This document shows, in pieces, positions 9,125 through 17,488 of a stretch of 64,000 nucleotides of DNA; positions within the stretch are counted from its first letter, which is position 1, and each line of letters opens with the position of its first letter. This stretch comes from Paenibacillus_AM sp052180255. GTDB lineage: Bacteria > Bacillota > Bacilli > Paenibacillales > NBRC-103111. Made by a program: the position numbers and the translations under genes. The stretch is taken from assembly GCF_052180255.1 (NCBI RefSeq), contig NZ_CP197466.1:1426001-1490000 (forward strand), given 5' to 3'. The notes below the pieces were generated by a model that was not told the origin of the DNA, made no database searches, and saw only the letters and a program-made list of their open reading frames with translations.

Positions 9125-9988
9125 ATGAAGAGGAGTCTGTTAGATAGTCAGACTGTGCTGTACGGGGTATTGGGTGATCCTATTGGTCATTCTCGTTCAC
9201 CAATTATGCATAACCGCGCATTTCGTGAATGCGGAATTAATGCAGCATATACGGCTTTCCATGTAACTGCTGAGCAATTGCACGGTGCAGTTGAAGGCAT
9301 TCGTGCGCTAGGACTTGGGGGAGTTAATGTTACCATCCCGCATAAAGTGGAAATCATGCCTTATCTCGATAAGATTGATGAAGGCGCTCGGATAGCTGGA
9401 GCCGTAAATACGGTTGTGAACCAGAATGGTGTTCTAACCGGCTATAACACGGATGGAATCGGGTATGTACGTTCTTTAAAGGAAGAGACAGGTGTTGATC
9501 TAACGACAGCACGTGTTCTGCTTATTGGTGCGGGAGGAGCTGCTCGCGGAGTAGCTTACGAGCTTGCCCGAGAGGGTGTGCCTTGTATCTATATTGCGAA
9601 TCGCACGAGTAAACGTGCAGTTGAGCTAGCTGAAGTAATGGGTAAGTATACGGAAGTGATCGGACTTGGAATGGATGAAATAGGGGACATTATGCATGAG
9701 GTTTCCATTGTGATTAACACGACTTCTGTTGGGATGTCCCCACATGTTGATTTGACTCCGATACCTGAGGAGTATTTGCATCAGGGCTTAATTGTTAGTG
9801 ATCTTATTTATAACCCAAGAGTTACAAGACTGCTGCGAGAAGCAGAAGCATGCGGCGCACGTACGCATGGTGGATTGGGTATGTTTATTTTTCAAGGCGC
9901 ATGTGCATTTGAATTATGGACAGGGAAACCTGCACCTATCGAAGTTATGCGAGAAATCGTTCTAGAATCATTACAGAATAGAGGATGA
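9125..9988 (+). CDS. aroE: Shikimate dehydrogenase (NADP+)
   Basis: Reduces 3-dehydroshikimate to shikimate with NADPH, the fourth step of the chorismate pathway. The product has 287 residues. The substrate site G-D-P-I-G-H-S-R-S-P is near residue 17, the catalytic Lys lies in N-V-T-I-P-H-K, and the nucleotide-binding loop is G-A-G-G-A-A-R-G. The C-terminal G-G-L-G-M-F-I-F-Q-G-A motif is complete. AAGGGGGAA precedes the ATG. The gene sits within the yqe operon, as in Bacillus where it is called aroD, and yhbY follows after 7 bp. Confidence 0.97.
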   Translation: MKRSLLDSQTVLYGVLGDPIGHSRSPIMHNRAFRECGINAAYTAFHVTAEQLHGAVEGIRALGLGGVNVTIPHKVEIMPYLDKIDEGARIAGAVNTVVNQNGVLTGYNTDGIGYVRSLKEETGVDLTTARVLLIGAGGAARGVAYELAREGVPCIYIANRTSKRAVELAEVMGKYTEVIGLGMDEIGDIMHEVSIVINTTSVGMSPHVDLTPIPEEYLHQGLIVSDLIYNPRVTRLLREAEACGARTHGGLGMFIFQGACAFELWTGKPAPIEVMREIVLESLQNRG

Positions 9989-9995
9989 ATTTATT

Positions 9996-10295
9996 ATGTT
10001 AACAGGAAAACAAAAACGTTTTTTACGAGCGGAAGCCCATCATTTGACACCTATTTTTCAAGTTGGAAAAGGCGGCGTGAATGATCAATTAATCAAACAC
10101 ATTCTTGAAGCGATTGAAACAAGAGAATTGATGAAGATCTCTGTGCTTAACAACTGCATGGAAGACCGTGATGAAGTCGCGCAAGAACTTGCCAAACAAT
10201 CCGGTTGTGAGCTTGTACAAGTCATTGGTAAGACGATCGTTCTATATAAAGAATCCAAAGATCATAAACAAATTGAGCTTCCGAAAAGTAAATAA
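9996..10295 (+). CDS. yhbY: CRM-domain RNA-binding protein YhbY/YqeI
   Basis: Small RNA-binding protein with a single CRM domain filling its 99 residues; members associate with pre-50S ribosomal particles. The N-terminal L-T-G-K-Q-K-R-F-L-R-A segment and the G-x-x-G loop, here V-G-K-G-G-V-N, are clear. GAGGATGA, overlapping the aroE stop, provides the ribosome binding site. It is flanked by aroE and nadD, the Bacillus yqeI position. Confidence 0.95.
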   Translation: MLTGKQKRFLRAEAHHLTPIFQVGKGGVNDQLIKHILEAIETRELMKISVLNNCMEDRDEVAQELAKQSGCELVQVIGKTIVLYKESKDHKQIELPKSK

Positions 10296-10322
10296 GATGA
10301 ATTCTTACGCGGAGGAAATCCT

Positions 10323-10910
10323 ATGCGAATCGGAATAATGGGTGGAACGTTCGATCCTATTCATATGGGTCACTTAATTGCGGCAGAGAGTGCAAGAGTG
10401 AATGGGGAGTTGGACGAAGTGTGGTTTATGCCCACTTTTGTGCCGCCTCATAAAGAACACGCCCCACAGGCATCGCCCGAGCAGCGACTTGAGATGGTAC
10501 GTCTTGCGACAGAGAGTAACCCTCATTTTCACGTCAATGAGTTGGAGCTTCGAAAGGGTGGGGTTTCTTATTCCATTCATACGGTGGAGGAATTAATCCA
10601 ATCCAACCCGGGGTATTCTTTTTATTATATTATTGGTGGCGATATGGTGCAGTTCCTTCCCAATTGGTTCGCAATTGCGGAGCTTGTGTTAAAAGTGAAA
10701 TTCATAGGATTAACTCGTGCGGGGTATGACGTTGATTTGGGGCAACTGCCACCGAATGTGGCGTCTGCAGTTACGATGGTGAACATGCCTTATATTCATC
10801 TTTCATCCACCTTAATTCGGGACAAGGTACACGCGGGTGAATCGATTCGTTATTTGGTTCCTCATGCTGTGAATGCGTATATCAAGGAGTGTGGACTGTA
10901 TGGATCGTGA
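10323..10910 (+). CDS. nadD: Nicotinate-nucleotide adenylyltransferase
   Basis: Transfers AMP from ATP to nicotinate mononucleotide, giving deamido-NAD, the penultimate step of NAD synthesis. The nucleotidyltransferase motif G-G-T-F-D-P-I-H-M-G-H lies at residues 7-17 and the second signature S-S-T-L-I-R-D near residue 160. The length of 195 residues is normal. GGAGGAA is 5 nt before the ATG. The last 11 bases overlap yqeK, indicating coupled translation. Confidence 0.97.
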   Translation: MRIGIMGGTFDPIHMGHLIAAESARVNGELDEVWFMPTFVPPHKEHAPQASPEQRLEMVRLATESNPHFHVNELELRKGGVSYSIHTVEELIQSNPGYSFYYIIGGDMVQFLPNWFAIAELVLKVKFIGLTRAGYDVDLGQLPPNVASAVTMVNMPYIHLSSTLIRDKVHAGESIRYLVPHAVNAYIKECGLYGS

Positions 10911-11466
10911 GCAATTAATTGAGAATGTACGCGCTCAAATGCCAGAAAAACGCTGGACCCATACCTTAGGTGTAATGGAGACCGCTATACGGCTTGCTGA
11001 ACAGTATGGATCAGATCCTGCAAAAGCAGAATTAGCAGCTATTTTACACGATTATTGTAAGTATTGGCCTGTTCAGAAGCAAGCAGAAACGGTTCGTGAA
11101 AGTGGACGTGATTTGGATGTTCTAAACTACGACAAGCAATTATGGCATGCTCCAGCAGCGGCTTGGATCGCAGAACAAACTTTTCATATCAATGATGAAG
11201 ATGTACTTAATGCCATTCGCTATCATACATCAGGTCGTGTGAATATGTCTTTGCTTGAGAAAATCGTTTGTCTAGCCGATTACATTGAGCCCGGTCGAGA
11301 TTTTCCAGGTGTAGATCGACTTCGCAAATTAGCCGAAACATCACTAGATGAAGCACTGTTGGCAGGGTTCGATGGTACAATTACCGTTTTGTTAGAAAAA
11401 AGGAAAATTGTCTATCCACTCACTTTACTAACGCGAAATGATCTTGTAGCAAAGCTAGAAGCTTAA
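10900..11466 (+). CDS. yqeK: YqeK-family HD hydrolase, Ap4A hydrolase (symmetrical)
   Basis: HD-domain metal-dependent hydrolase; family members split diadenosine tetraphosphate to two ADP. His21 and the H-D pair at residues 50-51 (I-L-H-D-Y-C-K-Y) are visible, as are later H-A-P-A-A-A and R-Y-H-T-S-G segments. The ATG at 10900 gives 188 residues and has AAGGAG at 10884-10889; an upstream in-frame extension lies within nadD and lacks a site. It is placed between nadD and rsfS as in Bacillus. Confidence 0.94.
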   Translation: MDREQLIENVRAQMPEKRWTHTLGVMETAIRLAEQYGSDPAKAELAAILHDYCKYWPVQKQAETVRESGRDLDVLNYDKQLWHAPAAAWIAEQTFHINDEDVLNAIRYHTSGRVNMSLLEKIVCLADYIEPGRDFPGVDRLRKLAETSLDEALLAGFDGTITVLLEKRKIVYPLTLLTRNDLVAKLEA

Positions 11467-11518
11467 ATTTGTCAAAAGTGAATGAAACAATAGACGGAAC
11501 AATGCGAAGGAGGACGGA

Positions 11519-11866
11519 ATGAACCTTTCCCCTCAAGAAATAATGGAACTTGTCGTTCATGCAGTAGAAGATAAGAAAGCGATGAATGTAGTCGTTCTTC
11601 ATGTAAGTGAAATATCGATGGTAGCAGATTACTTCGTGATCTGCAGCGGTAATTCGGATATACAAGTACAAGCCATAGCAACAGAAGCTCGCAAAAAAGC
11701 AGATGCAAACGGTATTCGTATCCGCGGTTTAGAAGGTTTTGATACGGCTAAATGGGTGCTTCTTGATATGGGAGATGTTGTTCTTCATGTCTTTCATCGC
11801 GATGATCGTGAGTATTACAACATAGAACGGATTTGGTCCGATGCGAAAGTGGTGGAACGTATATGA
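11519..11866 (+). CDS. rsfS: Ribosomal silencing factor RsfS (YqeL)
   Basis: Binds ribosomal protein uL14 on the 50S subunit and blocks subunit joining when nutrients are short. The 115-residue product shows the compact family core, including Y-F-V-I-C-S-G-N-S and the G-W/K-W-V-L-L-D-M-G-D-V-V-L-H-V-F region. GAAGGAGG at 11506-11513 gives an unambiguous start. Its stop shares four bases (ATGA) with the start of the next gene. Confidence 0.96.
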   Translation: MNLSPQEIMELVVHAVEDKKAMNVVVLHVSEISMVADYFVICSGNSDIQVQAIATEARKKADANGIRIRGLEGFDTAKWVLLDMGDVVLHVFHRDDREYYNIERIWSDAKVVERI

Positions 11867-12747
11867 GTTTCCAAGCAGGAACAATGGCAACTTTAGAGGT
11901 TGCGCGTGAAATACCGCCTAATGGTTATTTTCTAACAGATGGCGAGCAGGATATTTTATTGCATTACAGTGAAATTGTTGGCAAAATCAAGCCAGGTGAT
12001 CGTGTCGAGGTATTTTTATATCATGATACGTATGACCGCATGATGGCGACCATGAATCGTCCATTATTGCTTAAAGGTGAGATAGCCAAGTTAGAAGTGG
12101 TGGATATTCACCCGCGCTTTGGTCTTTTCCTAGAGATGGGACTTGGACGTAATTTATTATTGCCAGTTCGTGAATTACCAGAGAAAAAAGAACTTCGTCC
12201 AGTCGTGGGTGATCATGTTTATGTCATGATGGATACAGATAAATCAGGTCGATTAATCGCCAAGACAGCACGTGAAGACGAGCTGATCGCGCGTTGTGTG
12301 CATGCACCTGAATCGTGGAAAAACCGCTGGGTTGATGCGACCGTATATAAGCCATTGCAAATGGGGACATTCGTCGTATGTGATGCAGGTGTACTAGGTT
12401 TTGGCGTTATCGGACTTATTCCAGGTGGTGAGCGTCCTCGTCCACTTCGTCAAGGTGAAACAGTTAAAGTGCGTGTCACTTTCGTACGCCCTGAAGATGG
12501 ACGCGTGAATCTTTCCATGAAGGCTCCTAAAGAAGTGAGTCGCAATGACGATGCAGATCGAATCCTACAGATGCTCAAAGAGCGTCCTGACGGCGGTATG
12601 CCTTATTCAGACAAAACAGATACAGATATCATCATGAGTCGTTTTGGTATTAGTAAATCGGCATTCAAACGTGCGCTTGGTAAGCTCCTTAAAGAAGATT
12701 TGATTGAGCTGCGCGAGAACTGGACTTATTTGAAAAAGGAAAAGTAA
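11863..12747 (+). CDS. S1-domain RNA-binding protein, CvfB/YitL family
   Basis: Likely RNA-binding regulator of the CvfB family, 294 residues: repeated S1-like OB domains (one near L-K-G-E-I-A-K-L-E-V-V-D-I-H-P, another ending V-N-L-S-M-K-A-P) followed by a C-terminal winged-helix domain (about 230-292). In other Firmicutes CvfB influences virulence or stress gene expression, but its mechanism is not settled. The ATG at 11863 overlaps the rsfS stop by four bases. A longer in-frame version starting inside rsfS lacks a site. In Bacillus yqeL is followed directly by yqeM, so this gene interrupts the conserved run. Confidence 0.82.
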   Translation: MSFQAGTMATLEVAREIPPNGYFLTDGEQDILLHYSEIVGKIKPGDRVEVFLYHDTYDRMMATMNRPLLLKGEIAKLEVVDIHPRFGLFLEMGLGRNLLLPVRELPEKKELRPVVGDHVYVMMDTDKSGRLIAKTAREDELIARCVHAPESWKNRWVDATVYKPLQMGTFVVCDAGVLGFGVIGLIPGGERPRPLRQGETVKVRVTFVRPEDGRVNLSMKAPKEVSRNDDADRILQMLKERPDGGMPYSDKTDTDIIMSRFGISKSAFKRALGKLLKEDLIELRENWTYLKKEK

Positions 12748-12805
12748 GGCACATGGGAGGGTGACTGCGGTCAGCCTATATGCTTTCACCTCCCCAAAAG
12801 ATATG

Positions 12806-12844
12806 GGCATCCTTCTGTCAGAAACTTAAGGGTGCCTTTTTTTT
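12806..12844 (+). terminator. Rho-independent terminator after the yqeG-cvfB gene run
   Basis: GGCATCCTT (12806-12814) pairs with AAGGGTGCC (12828-12836), one wobble pair, followed by eight T. It ends the long yqeG operon before the methyltransferase gene. Confidence 0.88.
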
Positions 12845-12905
12845 GACGTATGCTTGCCCAAGCTGAGCAGTATGATTTTATTAAAAGGAGTGTGACCCAA
12901 AAATC

Positions 12906-13661
12906 ATGGCATACGAACAATTCGCCTACACCTATGACCGTCTGATGGCTGACATGCCTTACGATAGTTGGGTGGCTTGGCTCGAACAAAGCTGCCACAA
13001 AGCTGACTTGAAGCCACGCACAATTGCTGATCTTGGCTGCGGCACAGGGACTATAGCAATTCCGCTAGCTCAACAAGGATATAAAGTATACGGCGTTGAT
13101 CTGTCCGAGGACATGCTGGCAGTCGCACAGGATAAATCACAAGGTCTTAGTCTTCCTGTAAAAGGCTCTGTGACGTGGTTACAAGGAGATTTACGAGATT
13201 GGGTTTTGCCGGAAGCTGTTGATGTAGCGATCTCTTTTTGTGACTGCCTGAATTATATTCTTGACGAAGAAGGGATCATTGGTGCATTCCGCAGCGCATA
13301 TGAAGGGCTTGCTAAGGGTGGTTTGTTCCTATTCGATGTACACACACCTCAACTTCTGCAGAAGTACGCTGCTGAACAGCCTTATGTTTTAGATGATGAA
13401 GAAATTGCCTATACGTGGACATGTGAGCTGGATGAGGAAAAGATGACGATCCAGCATCAGCTTTCAATATTTGTGGAAGAGTCAAATGGTTTGTACCGAC
13501 GTACAGATGAAGAGCATGTGCAGCGTGCTTATGCCCTCAATTGGCTAACAGAGGAACTTCGTAAAGCTGGCTTCTCAGACATACAGGTAACTGCTGATTT
13601 TACTGCTTTTGCACCCTGTGCAACAACTTCTCGTGCCTTTTTTTCTGCCCAAAAAAAGTGA
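12906..13661 (+). CDS. Class I SAM-dependent methyltransferase (YqeM-like)
   Basis: Methyltransferase of 251 residues with a Rossmann core. Motif I reads A-D-L-G-C-G-T-G-T near residues 40-48, the acidic motif is V-Y-G-V-D-L-S near 60, and C-D-C-L-N-Y-I marks the motif IV area. The start M-A-Y-E-Q-F-A-Y-T-Y-D and the position after rsfS match YqeM of Bacillus, whose substrate is not known. AAAGGAGTG precedes the ATG by about 14 nt. A terminator upstream suggests separate transcription or read-through. Confidence 0.88.
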   Translation: MAYEQFAYTYDRLMADMPYDSWVAWLEQSCHKADLKPRTIADLGCGTGTIAIPLAQQGYKVYGVDLSEDMLAVAQDKSQGLSLPVKGSVTWLQGDLRDWVLPEAVDVAISFCDCLNYILDEEGIIGAFRSAYEGLAKGGLFLFDVHTPQLLQKYAAEQPYVLDDEEIAYTWTCELDEEKMTIQHQLSIFVEESNGLYRRTDEEHVQRAYALNWLTEELRKAGFSDIQVTADFTAFAPCATTSRAFFSAQKK

Positions 13662-13686
13662 GCTTACAGCATAAAGCGTCAGGTTC

Positions 13687-13716
13687 TTGACATCTAGGGA
13701 CATTTTTACATATAAT
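13687..13716 (+). promoter_or_regulatory. Consensus sigma-A promoter of leuS
   Basis: TTGACA at 13687-13692 and TATAAT at 13711-13716 match the consensus exactly with an 18-bp spacer. Transcription would begin near 13723, at the start of the T-box leader. Confidence 0.85.
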
Positions 13717-13719
13717 CAA

Positions 13720-14009
13720 TTACAAAATGCAAGATATAATCGAAGTGGATATGGAAAAGTAACGATTGAACGGACTGCACAGAGAGTCGGCGGATGGTGG
13801 AAGCCGATAGACGGTCGTCGCGAACTCGCCATGGAGCTTGAAAGTGAACGAATGGATCTTTTGAAGTTTCATTCCTAGCTGGAACGAACACCCCGCGTTA
13901 AGGGGATCGAGTGAACACTGGCAAAGCATGCCGGTTGTTAACTAGGGTGGTACCACGGGAATATAACCTCTCGTCCCTAGCTATTAAGCTAGAGGCGCGA
14001 GGTTTTTTT
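13720..14009 (+). promoter_or_regulatory. T-box riboswitch leader, leucine specifier, upstream of leuS
   Basis: A 5' leader of about 290 nt. Stem I is marked by the AGAGAG/GTCGGCGGATGG region (13781-13798). A CTC leucine codon at 13825-13827, preceded by GAA, is the candidate specifier. A GC-rich stem III precedes the T-box core AGGGTGGTACCACGG at 13944-13958. The terminator stem (13965-13981 with 13988-14004) ends in seven T. Uncharged tRNA-Leu should stabilise the antiterminator and allow leuS transcription. Confidence 0.95.
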
Positions 14010-14051
14010 GATTTTTATAACAAGCTATTGATGAATTGAGGAGGAAGTCGT

Positions 14052-16499
14052 ATGACAGAGAGAGAGCAATTTGGCTACAATGCAATTGAATTGGAACCAA
14101 GATGGCAAAAATATTGGGATGAACATAAATCCTTCAAGGTGCTTGATGATGAGAGCAAGCCTAAATTTTATGCACTAGACATGTTTCCTTATCCATCTGG
14201 AGCGGGGCTGCATGTAGGTCACCCAGAAGGTTACACAGCAACTGACATCGTGTCAAGATATAAGCGTATGAAAGGCTTTAATGTGCTTCACCCAATGGGC
14301 TGGGATGCGTTCGGTCTACCTGCTGAGCAGTATGCACTTGATACCGGGAAACACCCGCTTGGATTTACCGTGGAAAATATTAATACATTCCGTGCTCAAA
14401 TTAAATCATTAGGTTTCTCCTACGATTGGGATCGTGAGATTTCCACAACAGACCCTGAATATTACAAATGGACGCAATGGATTTTCATTCAGTTGTATAA
14501 CAAAGGTCTTGCTTACGTAGATGAAGTGCCTGTGAACTGGTGTCCAGCACTTGGCACCGTACTTGCGAACGAAGAAGTCATCGATGGCTTGTCCGAGCGC
14601 GGTGGTCACCCGGTGATTCGTAAGCCGATGCGTCAATGGATCTTGAAGATTACGGAATATGCAGAGCGCCTGCTTGAAGATTTGGAAGAATTGGATTGGG
14701 CGGAAAGCATCAAAGATATGCAGCGCAACTGGATCGGCAAGTCCAAAGGTGCAGAAGTTCGTTTTGCAATTGATGGGCACGCAGATTCCGAATTGGTCGT
14801 ATTTACAACGCGTCCAGATACATTGTTCGGTGCGACTTATTGCGTACTTGCTCCTGAACATGATCTTGTGGCACGTATTACAACGCCTGAGCAAGAAGGA
14901 GCAGTTAAAGCGTACCAAGAGCAAGCCGCTCGTAAGAGTGACTTGGAGCGTACAGACTTGGCGAAGGAAAAATCCGGTGTATTCACTGGTGCATATGCGA
15001 TTAACCCCGTTAATGGCGTAAAAACACCAATCTGGATTGCAGACTATGTACTTGCTGGGTACGGTACAGGTGCAATCATGGCGGTTCCGGCGCATGATGA
15101 GCGTGACTGGGAATTCGCGAAGACTTTCGATCTTCCAATCATTGAAGTTGTTTCTGGCGGTAATGTGCAAGAAGAAGCATATGCTGGCGATGGTCCGCAC
15201 GTGAATTCTGACATCTTGAACGGTTTGAACAATGTAGATGCAATGGCTCGCATGATCGAGTGGTTGGAAGCAAACGGTAAAGGCCAAGGCAAAGTGACTT
15301 ACCGCTTACGTGATTGGTTGTTCTCCCGTCAACGTTACTGGGGTGAGCCGATTCCGATCATTCACTTGGAAGATGGCACAATGAAGACCGTTCCAGAATC
15401 CGAATTGCCGCTTATGCTGCCGGAGATGGAAACGATCACGCCATCTGGAACAGGGGAATCACCGCTTGCCAATGCGACGGATTGGGTGAATACAATTGAC
15501 CCTGAGACAGGTATGAAAGCACGTCGTGAAACGAATACGATGCCGCAATGGGCAGGTTCGTGCTGGTACTACTTGCGATATATCGATCCGCACAACAATG
15601 AGCAGCTGTGCGCGCCTGAATTGTTGGAAAAATGGCTGCCGGTTGATCTTTACATTGGTGGTGCAGAGCACGCGGTTCTTCACTTACTGTACGCTCGTTT
15701 CTGGCACAAAGTATTGTACGATCTAGGTGTTGTAACAACAAAAGAGCCGTTCCACAAGCTAGTCAATCAAGGGATGATCTTGGGTACGAATAATGAGAAA
15801 ATGAGTAAGTCTCGCGGCAACGTCGTGAATCCAGATGAGATCGTGAACAACTTTGGTGCGGATACGCTTCGCATGTATGAGATGTTCATGGGACCTCTTG
15901 AAGCAACGAAGCCTTGGAATGAGAACGGCGTAGAAGGATCCTACCGCTTCTTAGCTCGGATCTGGCGCTTGTTCATTGATGAGTCGACAGGTAAGTCGAA
16001 CGAAAAAATTACCGATGATGCTTCCGCAGGCAGCGATGCATTTAAGCGCGTATGGCACCGTTCGATCAAAAAAATAACCGAGGACTTGGAAGGCCTACGG
16101 TTTAACACAGCCATTTCACAAATGATGATTTTTGTGAATGAAGCTTATAAGACAGAAGTGCTTCCGCTTGAAGCGATGAAAAACTTCGTTCAAATGCTTT
16201 CCCCAATTGCGCCGCACATTGCAGAAGAGTTATGGGCAAAATTAGGCGGCACGCAGTCCATTACGTACGTACAGTGGCCTTCTTACGATGAAGCATGGAC
16301 TGTAGATAACGAAGTGGAAATCGTCGTTCAAGTCAATGGTAAAATCGTAGAGCGTGTCATGATCTCCAAAGAACTTGGCGAAGCCGAAATGCAAGAACTT
16401 GCACATGGATTGGAAAAAGTCCAAGAAGCAAGTGTAGGCAAAACCGTTCGTAAAGTAATCGTTGTAAAAGGTAAGCTTGTCAACATCGTTGTAGGCTAA
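14052..16499 (+). CDS. leuS: Leucyl-tRNA synthetase
   Basis: Class I aminoacyl-tRNA synthetase charging tRNA-Leu, 815 residues, close to the usual bacterial length of about 805. The H-V-G-H signature (H54-H57) lies in G-A-G-L-H-V-G-H; the K-M-S-K-S loop is at residues 583-587. The CP1 editing domain with its T-T-R-P-D-T motif lies between them, and the anticodon-binding and C-terminal tRNA-binding domains are present. GGAGGAAG precedes the ATG. A leucine T-box and consensus promoter stand directly upstream, so it is regulated by tRNA-Leu charging. Confidence 0.98.
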   Translation: MTEREQFGYNAIELEPRWQKYWDEHKSFKVLDDESKPKFYALDMFPYPSGAGLHVGHPEGYTATDIVSRYKRMKGFNVLHPMGWDAFGLPAEQYALDTGKHPLGFTVENINTFRAQIKSLGFSYDWDREISTTDPEYYKWTQWIFIQLYNKGLAYVDEVPVNWCPALGTVLANEEVIDGLSERGGHPVIRKPMRQWILKITEYAERLLEDLEELDWAESIKDMQRNWIGKSKGAEVRFAIDGHADSELVVFTTRPDTLFGATYCVLAPEHDLVARITTPEQEGAVKAYQEQAARKSDLERTDLAKEKSGVFTGAYAINPVNGVKTPIWIADYVLAGYGTGAIMAVPAHDERDWEFAKTFDLPIIEVVSGGNVQEEAYAGDGPHVNSDILNGLNNVDAMARMIEWLEANGKGQGKVTYRLRDWLFSRQRYWGEPIPIIHLEDGTMKTVPESELPLMLPEMETITPSGTGESPLANATDWVNTIDPETGMKARRETNTMPQWAGSCWYYLRYIDPHNNEQLCAPELLEKWLPVDLYIGGAEHAVLHLLYARFWHKVLYDLGVVTTKEPFHKLVNQGMILGTNNEKMSKSRGNVVNPDEIVNNFGADTLRMYEMFMGPLEATKPWNENGVEGSYRFLARIWRLFIDESTGKSNEKITDDASAGSDAFKRVWHRSIKKITEDLEGLRFNTAISQMMIFVNEAYKTEVLPLEAMKNFVQMLSPIAPHIAEELWAKLGGTQSITYVQWPSYDEAWTVDNEVEIVVQVNGKIVERVMISKELGEAEMQELAHGLEKVQEASVGKTVRKVIVVKGKLVNIVVG

Positions 16500-16537
16500 T
16501 CCGAATGAAAGAGGGTCCCTCGTTAGGAAACGAATCG

Positions 16538-17368
16538 TTATTGCTTTTTCGTGGTGAACAGGGACTCGACCTTCTCTAAATCTTCTTCATACTTGGCATG
16601 AGTGATGCGAACGAGCTTGTTGAACACATCAATGAGCTCGCCCTCCATCATGCGAAGTCCTTCAGCAGTTATTCCCCCTGGCACGGACACCCGATTCTGA
16701 ACCGTTATCGGATCAAGCCCACCAGTTGTTAATAATTTTCCTGTTCCAAGCAGCATTTCAGATGCAAGAGCCGTCGCTTTATCCGAAGGGATGCCTGTTT
16801 CTTCAATGGCTGCATTAATAAATTTTTGCAGAACAAATGTCATAAAAGCAGGCCCGCAACTAGATAAATCGGAGCAGATCCGTGTAAGGTCTTCTGCAAC
16901 TCGTATAGGAGCAGAGATGTTAGCAAGCAAGTTCTCTAATTCTTCAATATCCTCTGGCTGCATTCTTTCACTGTACATACATAGCGTAGCACCACTTAGG
17001 ACCAAGTTCGTGATACTTGGGATGACTTTGGCAATTTTGCAAGCCATTTGGTTTTCGAGATGCTTGATTAAGACAGATGAGGTAATGGATACGATCGTTT
17101 GCGTCGGTAATATAATTTTGCGAATCTCATCAATCACTTTTTTAAATTCAATAGGTTTCACGCATAGAAAAATAATATCGCTGTCCAGCACGACCTCAAT
17201 ATTAGAGCGCGCAACCCTTAGTCCTGGAAATCGTTCGGCAAGCTGCTGCACTTTATGTAGGGTTCGATTTCCTGCGATGATTTGCTGTGGAGCTAAGGCT
17301 CCCGACTGAATGAATGCTTCTATTAAAATGCTTCCCATGCTGCCGGTGCCAATGAAGCCGACTCTCAT
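16538..17368 (-). CDS. comER: ComER, pyrroline-5-carboxylate reductase-like late competence protein
   Basis: Reductase-fold protein of 276 residues related to ProC. The dinucleotide-binding G-F-I-G-T-G-S-M-G starts at residue 4, I-A-G-N-R-T is the next strand and C-V-K-P the typical nucleotide contact. The C-terminal dimerisation helices carry the S-S-C-G-P-A-F and V-S-V-P-G-G-I-T-A-E-G segments. In Bacillus comER is transcribed opposite to comEA, as here; it is not required for competence and its role is unclear. The ATG at 17368 has GGGAGGGG upstream; a start eight codons earlier has no site. A proline-synthesis role cannot be excluded, but the location supports comER. Confidence 0.9.
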   Translation of the reverse strand: MRVGFIGTGSMGSILIEAFIQSGALAPQQIIAGNRTLHKVQQLAERFPGLRVARSNIEVVLDSDIIFLCVKPIEFKKVIDEIRKIILPTQTIVSITSSVLIKHLENQMACKIAKVIPSITNLVLSGATLCMYSERMQPEDIEELENLLANISAPIRVAEDLTRICSDLSSCGPAFMTFVLQKFINAAIEETGIPSDKATALASEMLLGTGKLLTTGGLDPITVQNRVSVPGGITAEGLRMMEGELIDVFNKLVRITHAKYEEDLEKVESLFTTKKQ

Positions 17369-17432
17369 CAAAATCCCCTCCCGGAACATCAAAGACGACC
17401 CAATTTATTTCTTCATATATATGTGACATAGC

Positions 17433-17462
17433 TTGTCATCATTCGTTTAGTCTGCATATTTT
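17433..17462 (+). promoter_or_regulatory. Possible promoter of comEA
   Basis: TTGTCA at 17433-17438 and TATTTT at 17457-17462, 18 bp apart, lie in the 105-bp divergent region between comER and comEA. No ComK-type paired AAAA/TTTT box is evident there. The match is moderate. Confidence 0.35.
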
Positions 17463-17488
17463 ATCTTTTATAAATGGAGGTTAGTTTA

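Noticed and set aside
13687..13878. 63-codon open frame between yqeM and leuS
   Set aside because: It covers the leuS promoter and T-box stem I and has no ribosome binding site; the RNA structure explains the conservation.
14409..15287. 292-codon reverse frame within leuS
   Set aside because: Shadow of leuS codon usage; no start signals, composition unlike neighbouring proteins.
16500..16537. GAGGGTCCCTC palindrome between leuS and comER as a terminator
   Set aside because: The loop would be one base and there is no T run; no credible terminator is visible between these convergent genes.
16791..17309. 172-codon forward frame opposite comER
   Set aside because: Antisense to a complete ProC-like protein and without a ribosome binding site.
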